Shown: positions 37,583 to 45,843 of the stretch, in pieces
Layout of the letters: every line of letters begins with the position of its first letter
How positions within the stretch are numbered: position 1 is the first letter of the stretch
NCBI GenBank assembly: GCA_947258405.1
Contig: CAMYIE010000019.1
Coordinates: forward strand, 1-64,000
DNA length: 64,000 bases
Origin: an uncultured Eudoraea sp.
Lineage (GTDB): Bacteria; Bacteroidota; Bacteroidia; Flavobacteriales; Flavobacteriaceae
Direction of reading: 5' to 3'
The notes under the pieces: generated by a model
Seen by the model: only the letters and a program-made list of their open reading frames with translations
The model's database searches: none
Told to the model about the DNA's origin: nothing
Made by a program: the position numbers and the translations under genes

Positions 37583-37744
37583 TTAGAATAATTTCAATTG
37601 TTGGCTTTTCATATGGTCCCGATCCGAATTCGACATAGAACGTTTAACCCTTCTCCTTTTTCTTACCACTTTTTCCACGGTTTCACGATCCATTCCCTGT
37701 TGGGCAAAATGTTGAAGCTTATCTGATATTTCGTTTTGAAACAT
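37583..37744 (-). CDS. Small basic protein with C-terminal sliding-clamp-binding-like motif
   Basis: Taking ATG 37744, this is a 53-residue protein. A longer reading from 37879 would begin beyond the promoter box and operators, inside the leader of the divergent gene, so it is rejected. A helical start (MFQNEISDKLQHFAQQ) is followed by a strongly basic stretch VRKRRRVKRS and the ending SQQLKLF. The final five residues match the bacterial beta-clamp-binding consensus QL-x-LF. A DUF4130 gene follows after 2 bp. Tail ends of this type also occur on repair proteins, so an alternative is a remnant of a lost, larger neighbour. Function is not known. Confidence 0.6.
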   Translation of the reverse strand: MFQNEISDKLQHFAQQGMDRETVEKVVRKRRRVKRSMSNSDRDHMKSQQLKLF

Positions 37745-37764
37745 AACTAAATTCGTAATATGTC

Positions 37765-37840
37765 CAAATATATGGAAATATTCCACATTATGGAAATATT
37801 CCAATATTATTTTGGATATATTCCATTTTTTGTATTTTTG
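37765..37840. promoter_or_regulatory. Divergent SOS-like control region with three palindromic operators
   Basis: Three palindromes of 13 bp: TGGAAATATTCCA at 37773-37785 and 37791-37803, and TGGATATATTCCA at 37813-37825. A looser TCCA..TGGA palindrome overlaps at 37764-37776. Plus strand: -33 TTTG at 37811-37814 and -7 TATTTTTG at 37833-37840 (18-base spacer) frame the third palindrome and drive the S24 repressor gene. Minus strand: -7 TATATTTG at 37765-37772 directly abuts the first palindrome and serves the 53-residue gene. Repressor binding at these sites would block both promoters. Binding by the adjacent S24 protein is inferred. Confidence 0.75.
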
Positions 37841-37916
37841 AGATATGTTTGCCAGAGATAGCTGAGTGTAATACTGCACAAAGCATTAAAAGGAGGCAGG
37901 TAATAAACGGATACAT

Positions 37917-38672
37917 ATGGAAAATGAAGTGACCATCAAGCGATTTACGGAGGTAAGAAGAGATCTGGGTTATACGCAGGCTGAATTTGCAAAGCTTCTG
38001 GGTATTTCAAGCACTACAGCTGATATTGAAAGGGGGCGTACAAAACTTTCAGGAAGGGTAGTGGCAGAATTGCTAAAACAGTTCAAAATAAACCCGCTCT
38101 GGCTTTTTGGAAAGACCGAATCCAAATATCTGGATACCTCTGTGGTCAGTGTAATTCCAAAAGTGGTTACTGTAGATTCGGCCGATAACGATAATATGGT
38201 GCTTGTCAATGCCAAGGCAGCAGCCGGATATCCACAAAATATCCAGGATAGTTCGTGGTACCGTCAACTTCCTGCCTTTGATCTTCCCTTACCGGAATTC
38301 AGAAATGCCACTTATAGGGGATTCCAGGTGGAAGGAGACAGTATGGTTCCTAATCTTTATCCGGGTGAATGGGTGCTTGCCAGGGCAGTTGAATCGGTGG
38401 AGGAAGTGAGTCTGAATAAGATCTACGTAGTAGTTTTACAGGATGCCGTTTTGGTAAAGAAAGTAGAAAGACCACCTGGGAATGCCAATATTGTGCTGAT
38501 CTCATTGAATGAAAACTATCCAACTTACGAAATAGAACCACATCAGATTCAGGAAATATGGGAAGTAAGCAGTAAACTGACTTTTGGGATAGATGCCTCT
38601 ACAGAAAAAGGTTTGCTCAGGCAATTGCAGGAATCTATGGAAGATCTGAAACGGCAATTGGGCAATAAATAA
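37917..38672 (+). CDS. LexA-like repressor: XRE helix-turn-helix plus S24 peptidase
   Basis: A 251-residue regulator. Residues 5-60 form an XRE-type helix-turn-helix (GYTQAEFAKLLGISSTTADIERGRTKLSG). Residues of about 95-215 are an S24/LexA-like autoprotease: possible cleavage bond Ala103-Gly104 in KAAAGYP, nucleophile Ser142 in VEGDSMVPNLYPGEWV, and catalytic Lys at 181 or 182 in AVLVKKVE. The end (about 225-251) is a short coiled coil (LLRQLQESMEDLKRQLG). Such proteins repress until RecA-DNA or another trigger drives self-cleavage. The AGGAGG at 37891-37896 lies 20 bases before the ATG, rather far. It probably represses itself and the divergent DUF4130 operon. Confidence 0.9.
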   Translation: MENEVTIKRFTEVRRDLGYTQAEFAKLLGISSTTADIERGRTKLSGRVVAELLKQFKINPLWLFGKTESKYLDTSVVSVIPKVVTVDSADNDNMVLVNAKAAAGYPQNIQDSSWYRQLPAFDLPLPEFRNATYRGFQVEGDSMVPNLYPGEWVLARAVESVEEVSLNKIYVVVLQDAVLVKKVERPPGNANIVLISLNENYPTYEIEPHQIQEIWEVSSKLTFGIDASTEKGLLRQLQESMEDLKRQLGNK

Positions 38673-38697
38673 AGAATTTTTTGTCGGTTCTACCGCA

Positions 38698-40380
38698 TCA
38701 AAATCCAACGGCAGTATCATCACCACGTCTATCGGCTCCGCCTTCCAGGCTTCCATCTGGTAAAATTCTTATGCCGTCAACTTTACCCATAATAGGTGTA
38801 AGCTTTTCATTTATTATATATCCTTTCTTACGGAGTTTATCTTTTGTTTCCTCAGAAAATCCACCGGGTTCAAATACAATTTCATCGGGTAACCATTGAT
38901 GATGAAATCGAGGAGTATTAACAGCCTCCTGCATACTCATATTGAATTCGTAAACATAGAGTATCGTCTGGGCCACAGCGGTGATGATCTTTGATCCTCC
39001 TGGTGATCCTACTACCATCCACAAGTTCCCGTCTTTTTCAATTATAGTTGGCGTCATCGAACTCAACATGCGTTTACCAGGAGCAATACTGTTTGCTTCG
39101 GCGCCGATCAGTCCAAACATGTTGGGAACACCTGGCTTAGCACTAAAATCGTCCATTTCATTATTAAGAAAGAATCCCAGTTCATCGCAGTATAGCTTCG
39201 ATCCGTAGGCTCCATTTAAGGTAGTGGTAACCGATACCGCATTGCCATACTGATCTACAATGCTGTAATGTGTAGTTTCATCGTGCTCAGCCATTAAAAC
39301 ACTGCCTTCGCGGATATCACTTGACAATGTCGCCCGATCAAAACTAAAACTTTGCATGCGTTCTTCAAGATAATCCTGACTCAGCAGAACATCGAGTGGG
39401 ATATCGACAAAATCCGGATCGCCCAAAAAGTAATTTCTGTCGGCATAAGCCCTTCTGGCCGCCTCGGTGAACAATTGCAATGTTCTGGCCGAGTTATAGT
39501 CATCGTCCCCGATATCGTAGGGTTCGAGCATTTTAAAAATCTGGTTGATCGTTACACCACCGCTACTAGGTGGGCACATCGATATTAATCTGAGGTCTTT
39601 GTAGTTAAAAATTATCGGTTGGCGCCACTTCGCTTCATAAGCAGCCAGATCCTCAACAGAGACATATCCGCCATTATCCTGTATAAAATCAGCTAGTATT
39701 TTAGCTGTTTCCCCTTTGTAAAATTCATCACGCCCATTTATAGAAATCCTTTTCAGGGTATTGGCCAACGACGGATAACGCAGAGTATCCCCAACCTCAC
39801 ATTTGTTATAGAACAGGGTATTATCACCGTTTATTTCAATGATATCCTCCCAGTATTTATCCAATCGGGCGGCTTGCTTTTCTGTAACCATTACACCCGC
39901 CTCCACCAGCTCTATTACCGGTTCGATAATTTCGTTCATCGGAATGGTCCCAAATTGCCTGTGTACTTCAAACATCCCTGCAATAGTTCCCGGAACGGCA
40001 ACACCGGTAGCTCCTTTGGTGCTTAAGCCAGGAATCACGGTACCGGTAGAATCAAGGTACATATCCTTATGAGCCGCCATAGGTGCTTTCTCTCTATAGT
40101 CAAGAGCACCCACATCTCCATTGCTTTTGCGATATACCATAAATCCTCCCCCGCCAAGGTTGCCTGCAAACGGGTAAGCTACTGCCAGGGCCAATTCGGT
40201 GCCTACCATAGCGTCAAAGGCATTCCCTCCCCGCTGAAGGATCTTCGCACCTATAGCAGAGGCCTCTTCGCGGGCCGATACCACCATTGCATTTTTAGTA
40301 ACAAGGCCGGTAGGTTCGGCAGGGGCCTTAGTACAGGCGACAGCCATTACAATAAGTACTCCGTAGATTATTCTTTGCAT
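38698..40380 (-). CDS. ggt: Gamma-glutamyltransferase (lipoprotein)
   Basis: A 560-residue Ntn hydrolase that splits gamma-glutamyl bonds, for example of glutathione. The N-terminus has a lipobox VMAVAC, so the precursor is probably a periplasmic lipoprotein. The autoprocessing and catalytic Thr369 lies in DETTHYSIVDQYGNAVSVT, with downstream SSMTPTIIEKDGNLWMVVGSPGGSKI and FFLNNEMDDFS. Length and order are normal. It overlaps the upstream AcpH-like gene by 13 bp, so both are likely cotranscribed. Confidence 0.95.
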   Translation of the reverse strand: MQRIIYGVLIVMAVACTKAPAEPTGLVTKNAMVVSAREEASAIGAKILQRGGNAFDAMVGTELALAVAYPFAGNLGGGGFMVYRKSNGDVGALDYREKAPMAAHKDMYLDSTGTVIPGLSTKGATGVAVPGTIAGMFEVHRQFGTIPMNEIIEPVIELVEAGVMVTEKQAARLDKYWEDIIEINGDNTLFYNKCEVGDTLRYPSLANTLKRISINGRDEFYKGETAKILADFIQDNGGYVSVEDLAAYEAKWRQPIIFNYKDLRLISMCPPSSGGVTINQIFKMLEPYDIGDDDYNSARTLQLFTEAARRAYADRNYFLGDPDFVDIPLDVLLSQDYLEERMQSFSFDRATLSSDIREGSVLMAEHDETTHYSIVDQYGNAVSVTTTLNGAYGSKLYCDELGFFLNNEMDDFSAKPGVPNMFGLIGAEANSIAPGKRMLSSMTPTIIEKDGNLWMVVGSPGGSKIITAVAQTILYVYEFNMSMQEAVNTPRFHHQWLPDEIVFEPGGFSEETKDKLRKKGYIINEKLTPIMGKVDGIRILPDGSLEGGADRRGDDTAVGF

Positions 40381-40961
40381 AAGGAAATATACTTTTGTTT
40401 TGAAAAAACGATGAGCTCTTCAAAAAATGAGGTAAACTCAGTTTCAAAATCATCGTAATGTGATTCGAGATCGAAAATAGCAAAGTTCATTTTGCTCTTG
40501 TTGTTTGTCCTTCTATTCATTCCTTTAAGCACCCGACCGATTCCTTCCATTTTGGAATAATTCAAGAGCCAGTTATCTGCTATCATATAGGGCATCATAC
40601 GTTGTATGCCATCAGGTAGGATTTTGTAATTGGTTTCCAGGAGGTCATAAAACCGATCAACATAACTATTTAAAGGCACATCGCAGTATTGCCCCCAGTT
40701 CTTTGCCAAAAAATGATCGTAGTAGATATCCACTATTACCCTGCTGTAATGTCCGTAATTCTTATGAAGTCGTTTACTACTTCGCCTAGGTGTGTTATGA
40801 GAATCTGTATAAGTGTCGATGGCCCTGTGCAATAAAATACCTTTTTGCACCTTTGGAGGCAGGTGTCGGTAATTATTACTGCGTATGCTATCTGCAATAA
40901 AATTACCAATGGCTATTTCATCGTCTTCAAAAGAGAGGTAAATATGTGCCAGAAAATTCAT
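40368..40961 (-). CDS. Acyl carrier protein phosphodiesterase-like protein
   Basis: A 197-residue HD-like alpha protein of the ACP phosphodiesterase (AcpH) family, which removes phosphopantetheine from acyl carrier protein. The family start NFLAHIYLSFEDDEIAIGNFIADS is seen at the N-terminus, then HRAIDTYTDSH and VIVDIYYDHFLA with the likely metal-binding His/Asp residues. ATG 40961 is chosen because it gives the canonical MNFLAHIYLS start; an ATG at 40997 would add 12 atypical residues. The gene overlaps the following ggt by 13 bases. Activity on ACP is inferred from the family. Confidence 0.85.
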   Translation of the reverse strand: MNFLAHIYLSFEDDEIAIGNFIADSIRSNNYRHLPPKVQKGILLHRAIDTYTDSHNTPRRSSKRLHKNYGHYSRVIVDIYYDHFLAKNWGQYCDVPLNSYVDRFYDLLETNYKILPDGIQRMMPYMIADNWLLNYSKMEGIGRVLKGMNRRTNNKSKMNFAIFDLESHYDDFETEFTSFFEELIVFSKQKYISLCKE

Positions 40962-41006
40962 CGGTTCTAAATCTTCATTGTGAGAATGAAAATACAAATA
41001 TGTCGC

Positions 41007-41036
41007 TTTCCATTGTACCCAAGACCTTTATATTTG
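41007..41036 (+). promoter_or_regulatory. Promoter of glmM
   Basis: -7 box TATATTTG (41029-41036) fits TAnnTTTG; an 18-base spacer leads to TTTC (41007-41010), one base off the -33 TTTG. The glmM ATG begins 19 bases downstream. Confidence 0.55.
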
Positions 41037-41054
41037 CAAAAACTTTAAAGATCT

Positions 41055-42446
41055 ATGACACTTATTAAATCCATTTCCGGTATTCGGGGTACTATAGGAG
41101 GACGCCCTGGAGACAATCTTACCCCCGTTGATGCAGTAAAATTTGCTGCCGCATATGGTAGCTGGATGCGAAATACATTAAACAAAAAGAGCTGTAAAGT
41201 CGTTATTGGCCGTGATGCCCGTATTTCCGGGAGGATGATCCAGGACCTGGTAGTTGCAACACTTACAGGCCTGGGGATCGATGTCATAGATCTTGGACTT
41301 TCTACCACCCCCACAGTGGAGATTGCCGTTCCCTTAGAACAGGCCGACGGCGGGATTATCTTAACCGCAAGTCATAACCCTAAGCAATGGAACGCACTAA
41401 AACTTCTTAACCAAAAGGGTGAATTCCTCGACGGTGAACAGGGTGCCATTATTTTGGACCTGGCGGAGAACGAAAATTTTGAGTTTGCAGAAGTAGATGA
41501 ACTGGGGAACGTTGAAAAAAAGGACGACTATATCGATATTCATATCAGGGAGGTGTTAAAACTTTCTTTGATCGATGCGGCGTCTATCCGCAAAAAAAAC
41601 TATAAAGTGGTGGTCGATGGGGTCAATTCTACCGGTGGTATCGCAATCCCTAAATTATTGAAAGAACTCGGTGTTGAAGTGGTAGAGCTTTACTGTGAAC
41701 CAAACGGTGATTTTCCACACAATCCCGAACCCCTGAAAGAACATCTAGGCGATATCTGCAAAATGGTGGTGGAAGAGAAAGCAGATTTTGGTATCGTGGT
41801 GGATCCGGATGTTGATCGTTTGGCTTTTATAACGGAGGATGGAGAAATGTTTGGAGAAGAATATACTTTGGTCGCTTGTGCAGATTACGTTTTAAGCAAA
41901 ACCAGTGGAAATACGGTTTCTAATCTAAGCTCTTCCCGCGCCTTACGCGACATCACCGAAAGGCATGGTGGTTTTTACCAGGCTGCCGCGGTAGGGGAGG
42001 TAAACGTTGTTGCCAAAATGAAAGAAACAAATGCAGTGATAGGGGGCGAAGGAAACGGCGGGATTATTTACCCTGAGAGCCATTACGGACGTGATTCTCT
42101 GGTAGGTACCGCTCTCTTTCTGATGTTGCTGTCAGAAACCGGCCTTTCAGCAGGCGAACTAAGAAGCGGTTATCCAGCGTATTTTATGAGTAAGAATAAA
42201 ATAGAGCTTACTCCGGATCTCGATGTAGATGGGTTGCTCCGGGATATGGCCCTTAAATATGCAGGTAGTGAGGTAAGTACGATAGATGGTGTTAAGATCG
42301 ATTTTCCTGAAAATTGGGTTCATCTCAGGAAATCGAATACCGAGCCGATCATTCGTATATATACCGAGGCCGGATCACAATCCGATGCAGATTTGTTGGC
42401 AGTCAGGATAATCGAGGAAATCAAAGAAATTGCCGGGCTGGTTTAA
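41055..42446 (+). CDS. glmM: Phosphoglucosamine mutase
   Basis: A 463-residue alpha-D-phosphohexomutase. Catalytic phosphoserine motif TASHNPKQWNALKLL, magnesium loop DPDVDRLAF and sugar-binding GEGNGGIIYPESHYGRDS are all present, with the C-terminal phosphate-binding RKSNTEPIIRIYTEA. It should convert glucosamine-6-phosphate to glucosamine-1-phosphate for peptidoglycan and lipid A precursors. Phosphomannomutase/phosphoglucomutase members share the fold, but sequence length and family context in Bacteroidota favour GlmM. Confidence 0.9.
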   Translation: MTLIKSISGIRGTIGGRPGDNLTPVDAVKFAAAYGSWMRNTLNKKSCKVVIGRDARISGRMIQDLVVATLTGLGIDVIDLGLSTTPTVEIAVPLEQADGGIILTASHNPKQWNALKLLNQKGEFLDGEQGAIILDLAENENFEFAEVDELGNVEKKDDYIDIHIREVLKLSLIDAASIRKKNYKVVVDGVNSTGGIAIPKLLKELGVEVVELYCEPNGDFPHNPEPLKEHLGDICKMVVEEKADFGIVVDPDVDRLAFITEDGEMFGEEYTLVACADYVLSKTSGNTVSNLSSSRALRDITERHGGFYQAAAVGEVNVVAKMKETNAVIGGEGNGGIIYPESHYGRDSLVGTALFLMLLSETGLSAGELRSGYPAYFMSKNKIELTPDLDVDGLLRDMALKYAGSEVSTIDGVKIDFPENWVHLRKSNTEPIIRIYTEAGSQSDADLLAVRIIEEIKEIAGLV

Positions 42447-42464
42447 TGCTGGTATAAATAAGTA

Positions 42465-43352
42465 TTATTGAAATTCCGGTGGGACTTTGTCCCTGTGTTT
42501 CCAACGGCGGTGAGTCCATAAATAATAAGACGGAGCTTTATAAATACATTGTTCGGTGAGTTCCAAGAACCGGTCTGTGATCTCGTGATTATCCGTTGCA
42601 CTACCATCTTTAGCAATGGGCACGAATTCTATCTGATAATATCCCCGCTTCAGCTTACTGATTTTTGCAAAGACCACGGCCAGGCCAAATTTTTTAGCCA
42701 GCAACTCCGGACTATCAAAAACCGGTACAGTTATCCCCATGAATTTACGCCAGTACTTGGTCCTGTGCGATTGTGGAGACTGATCGCTAACCACGCCATA
42801 TACCGCTTTAACACCATCATTCTGATTCCGAATGATAGTCCTAACCATTTCTTTTTGTTGAATTAAGGTGGTATTCAATTTAGCCCGGATCCTTTTGATC
42901 AGGCCATCGAAATAAGGATTATTGATTTTCTGGTATACTGCATACCCGGGAGTTTTAAACATCTGATTGACCACAATACTCCATTCCCAGTTCGCATAAT
43001 GCGGGATAAGCACAAGTATACCCCTTTCCCTTTCCAGGTCGGTCAGAATTTTAGGATTTAGCACCTTATAACGCCTGGTTAGTTCTTCTGGTCCTATTCT
43101 CATGGTCTTGATGGCCTCCAGAAAGACATCGCACATATGCCTGTAAAAGCCTTTTTCTATTTTACTGATTTCGAGATCTTCCTTTAGCGGAAATGCCAAT
43201 TTCAGATTGGTATTCACTACTTTACGCCGGTAGCGTACGACATGAAATAATAGGGCAAAGATCAGATCGGAAAATAAATAGAACAGACCAAATGGCATCG
43301 CTGCGATGCACCATAGGAAGGGATAGGAAATAAGATAGATCAACCTTTGCAT
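42465..43352 (-). CDS. Lipid A biosynthesis lauroyl/acyltransferase-like protein
   Basis: A 295-residue LpxL/HtrB-type acyltransferase from ATG 43352 (a TTG at 43358 is less likely). One N-terminal membrane segment (ISYPFLWCIAAMPFGLFYL) is followed by the motif LIPHYANWEW (His and Trp of the H-x4-[ED] catalytic site), VSDQSPQSHRTKYW and the ending LWTHRRWKHRDK. It should transfer a secondary acyl chain to lipid A at the inner membrane. The start lies just downstream of the -7 box at 43370-43377, shared with the divergent rhomboid. Confidence 0.9.
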   Translation of the reverse strand: MQRLIYLISYPFLWCIAAMPFGLFYLFSDLIFALLFHVVRYRRKVVNTNLKLAFPLKEDLEISKIEKGFYRHMCDVFLEAIKTMRIGPEELTRRYKVLNPKILTDLERERGILVLIPHYANWEWSIVVNQMFKTPGYAVYQKINNPYFDGLIKRIRAKLNTTLIQQKEMVRTIIRNQNDGVKAVYGVVSDQSPQSHRTKYWRKFMGITVPVFDSPELLAKKFGLAVVFAKISKLKRGYYQIEFVPIAKDGSATDNHEITDRFLELTEQCIYKAPSYYLWTHRRWKHRDKVPPEFQ

Positions 43353-43369
43353 GTCCAAAAAAATATGGG

Positions 43370-43387
43370 CAAATATAGCTATATTTG
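43370..43387. promoter_or_regulatory. Perfect 18-bp palindrome forming divergent -7 boxes
   Basis: CAAATATAGCTATATTTG is a perfect palindrome. Its right half gives plus-strand -7 TATATTTG (43380-43387) for the rhomboid gene; its left half gives the same box on the minus strand (43370-43377) for the LpxL gene. The boxes are separated by only two bases, so two polymerases cannot occupy them together. Confidence 0.7.
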
Positions 43388-43411
43388 GCGCTCCATAATA
43401 TCTTGATAAAT

Positions 43412-44011
43412 ATGAATCTAAGCCTGGCCACTATAGCGATCATCGTTGCTAATGTACTTGTTTCACTGAGGGGCTTCAACGAGTCTGGTTTCTTTGATCG
43501 TTATAAATTCAGTATAAGGGCAATCAGAGCCGGACAACGTGAACGCATGATCACTTCGGGTTTTCTCCATGTTGATTTTTCACATCTGTTCCTTAACATG
43601 CTTACGCTCTATTTCTTTGCAGATGTGGTGATCAATTGGTTCGGGGCGCCTAAATTTCTTATTATCTATGTTATAAGTCTTATAGCGGGCAGCTTACTGG
43701 CCATGTTCTTTCATAGAGATGAACCATATTACAGTGCTGTTGGAGCGAGTGGAGCCGTTACAGGCATTTTATATGCCGCTATTCTGCTCCAGCCAGACAA
43801 AGAACTCACGATCGTTGAATATTCAATATATGGCATGAAAAACAGGGTTGGGAATATTGGACATACAGCCCATTTTGGAGGCGCCGTAGGAGGATATATA
43901 ATAACACTTTTATTCAAACCCGAACTTATCTTCACCGAAAGTTTGATGGTGATTTTACTCGCCATTCCAATAATAATCCTTTTCGTTTTGGAAAAAATTG
44001 GAAAAATCTAA
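43412..44011 (+). CDS. Rhomboid family serine protease, apparently missing one membrane segment
   Basis: A 199-residue membrane protein from ATG 43412; the upstream ATG at 43385 overlaps the promoter box. The catalytic dyad is present: Ser113 in SAVGASGAVTGIL and His154 in GHTAHFGGAVGG. The HVDFSHLFLNM segment with the conserved His/Asn is also seen. Between Ser and His, however, rhomboids carry an additional transmembrane helix; here only the polar stretch PDKELTIVEYSIYGMKN lies there (41 residues from Ser to His instead of about 53-60). That would upset the position of the catalytic His helix. An in-frame deletion of about 20 codons is my reading; activity is doubtful. Confidence 0.75.
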   Translation: MNLSLATIAIIVANVLVSLRGFNESGFFDRYKFSIRAIRAGQRERMITSGFLHVDFSHLFLNMLTLYFFADVVINWFGAPKFLIIYVISLIAGSLLAMFFHRDEPYYSAVGASGAVTGILYAAILLQPDKELTIVEYSIYGMKNRVGNIGHTAHFGGAVGGYIITLLFKPELIFTESLMVILLAIPIIILFVLEKIGKI

Positions 44012-44121
44012 GGACAGATTAACTGATTATTTCTAAATATTTTGTAAGTATTTTCGTATGTATTTGAATTAATTTTCGTGTATTTCATCGAAAAAATCAG
44101 TGCTAAAACATACCAAATAGC

Positions 44122-44129
44122 TACTTTTG
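44122..44129 (+). promoter_or_regulatory. -7 promoter box before lipoprotein gene
   Basis: TACTTTTG fits TAnnTTTG and lies 39 bases before ATG 44169. It rules out the in-frame start at 44127, which would sit inside the box. Confidence 0.45.
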
Positions 44130-44168
44130 GCGTTCCCAATATTACCAAATACTAATAACCTACATCCA

Positions 44169-45812
44169 ATGCTAAAGAAAGTTTTCCCCCTTTTCTTTCT
44201 GTCTTTGCTAATTATTACTGCTTGTAAGGACGAAACCACAGTTTATTCTGATGATCTTCAAGATGAGGTCGTTTTAGAATCCAATGACACCAGATTACAG
44301 GAAAGTGTATCCTACGATAAATCCGGGGTTCTCGATATAATGGAAGAAAGCACCTTCGGCAACAGATCGGCCCGGAATGCCAATGATATGGCCGGGGATT
44401 ATCCTTTGACCCTGGTAGCTCAGGTAGAACCACCCGTTTACTCAGGTCGTGGCGGACTTACCGCTTCACATGTGGATATTGATGGTGATTATGCATATGT
44501 ATCTTACAATTCCGCGGGAGAAGAATATTTTGGTGCCGTCGAAATTATTGATGTACGTGACCCCAACAATCCAAGGGTAACTTCCAGAGTGTTCTATCTG
44601 AATGCCGATATCAATGTTGTAAAATACAATGCAGGCTTTGTTTATATCGCCGGAGGAGTAGATGCAGAAGTATCGGTTACGGCAACTTCAAATTCGTTTG
44701 TGGCAAAACTCCAATTATCCGGAAACAGCTTCGATCTGGGAGCTGGAATTATTTATGGTTTCCAACAAGGTTTTAATGCCAATGACATCGGTTTCAAAGA
44801 CGGATTGGTGTGGGCAACAAGCGGAAAAAACGGTGTACTTGCTTCTTATAGCCAGTCAGATCTTCAACTACAGGATGAGGTACCTTTCTCCGATCTCAGG
44901 TCTCTCGCCATCTATGGCGATAGGATAGCGGTTCTAGATGCAGGTGCCGGAATTAAAATACTGGACGAGGAACTACAGATTATCAAAGAAATTACTATCA
45001 CTTCCGATTTTGGCGATTTTAGCAAAAAGTCCATCGATTTTGATGGTGATAAGATCACCGTAGCTGAAGCCGGAAAAGGAGCAGGTATTTATAGCTATTC
45101 AAACGGTTCCCTATTAGAATATATTCCAATCCTGCTAAATCCTGAAGGAGTAGACCAAGGTGATATTGTTACCAATGCAGTTGCAGTAAACGATAATGTA
45201 TTATTAATGGCCAACGGAGGTGCCGGTTTATGTCTATCTGAAGACAATGGAACCGCGACCGATCCTTACGGCATCATTGAATTAGAGGGTTCTATCAACT
45301 ACGTGGCCTCTAAAGATGACTATATCCTTGCCGCTTCGGGTAGAGAAGGATTACAAATTATTAAACTTAACAGACCTTCTGAGAGCCTTGAAGGCCGATG
45401 TGCTAATTTGCCGGAGTACAATGGAAGTAGCGGATTCGAGGTAACAGCCGGGCAAGACTTAGGCTATAGTGGTAGCAAGCGCTTTCAAACTTTGACAATA
45501 GGGGGTAACCTGATTCTCTGTGGAACCTGGACCGTAAGGAATGCGGTGAGTATTCAGGAAAATGGATTGTTCGAAATGAACGGCGCACTGGTAGTTGGTC
45601 GTAACAATCGAAGAAGGGATGTCGTCCTCGATGAGAACAGCAGCCTTCGAATAGAGGGCAATCTTACAATTTTTGGAGACCTGGTCCTTAACGATGGTGC
45701 AACCCTTGAGTTTATTGGCGATAATAATGTGGTGAATATCTTCGGAAACGTTGAGATCAATGGCGACGTTACCATTACAGGGAACTTCGAAGATGTCAGG
45801 GATAAGTTCTAA
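44169..45812 (+). CDS. Surface-type lipoprotein with LVIVD-like propeller and beta-helix tail
   Basis: A 547-residue protein starting MLKKVFPLFFLSLLIITAC, a clear SPII lipobox. Residues of about 75-430 hold LVIVD-like beta-propeller repeats (for example HVDIDGDYAYVSYNSAG followed by VEIIDVRDPNNPRVTSRV). Residues of about 440-547 change to short strands with Asn-rich turns (LRIEGNLTIFGDLVLNDG), as in a beta-helix of bactofilin or polymer type. No enzyme motif is seen. Surface exposure and a binding role are inferred. Confidence 0.78.
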   Translation: MLKKVFPLFFLSLLIITACKDETTVYSDDLQDEVVLESNDTRLQESVSYDKSGVLDIMEESTFGNRSARNANDMAGDYPLTLVAQVEPPVYSGRGGLTASHVDIDGDYAYVSYNSAGEEYFGAVEIIDVRDPNNPRVTSRVFYLNADINVVKYNAGFVYIAGGVDAEVSVTATSNSFVAKLQLSGNSFDLGAGIIYGFQQGFNANDIGFKDGLVWATSGKNGVLASYSQSDLQLQDEVPFSDLRSLAIYGDRIAVLDAGAGIKILDEELQIIKEITITSDFGDFSKKSIDFDGDKITVAEAGKGAGIYSYSNGSLLEYIPILLNPEGVDQGDIVTNAVAVNDNVLLMANGGAGLCLSEDNGTATDPYGIIELEGSINYVASKDDYILAASGREGLQIIKLNRPSESLEGRCANLPEYNGSSGFEVTAGQDLGYSGSKRFQTLTIGGNLILCGTWTVRNAVSIQENGLFEMNGALVVGRNNRRRDVVLDENSSLRIEGNLTIFGDLVLNDGATLEFIGDNNVVNIFGNVEINGDVTITGNFEDVRDKF

Positions 45813-45843
45813 ACAAAGGTTTTCGCGCAGATAAAAGCCAATC

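Noticed and set aside
37773-37825. Repeats as a CRISPR-like array
   Set aside because: Units are 13-bp palindromes with gaps of only 5 and 9 bases and lie in a promoter; no cas genes are near.
37745-37879. Upstream extension of the 53-residue gene to 98 residues
   Set aside because: It would run through the palindromes and both promoter boxes and its amino acids are low-complexity; the promoter fits the ATG at 37744.
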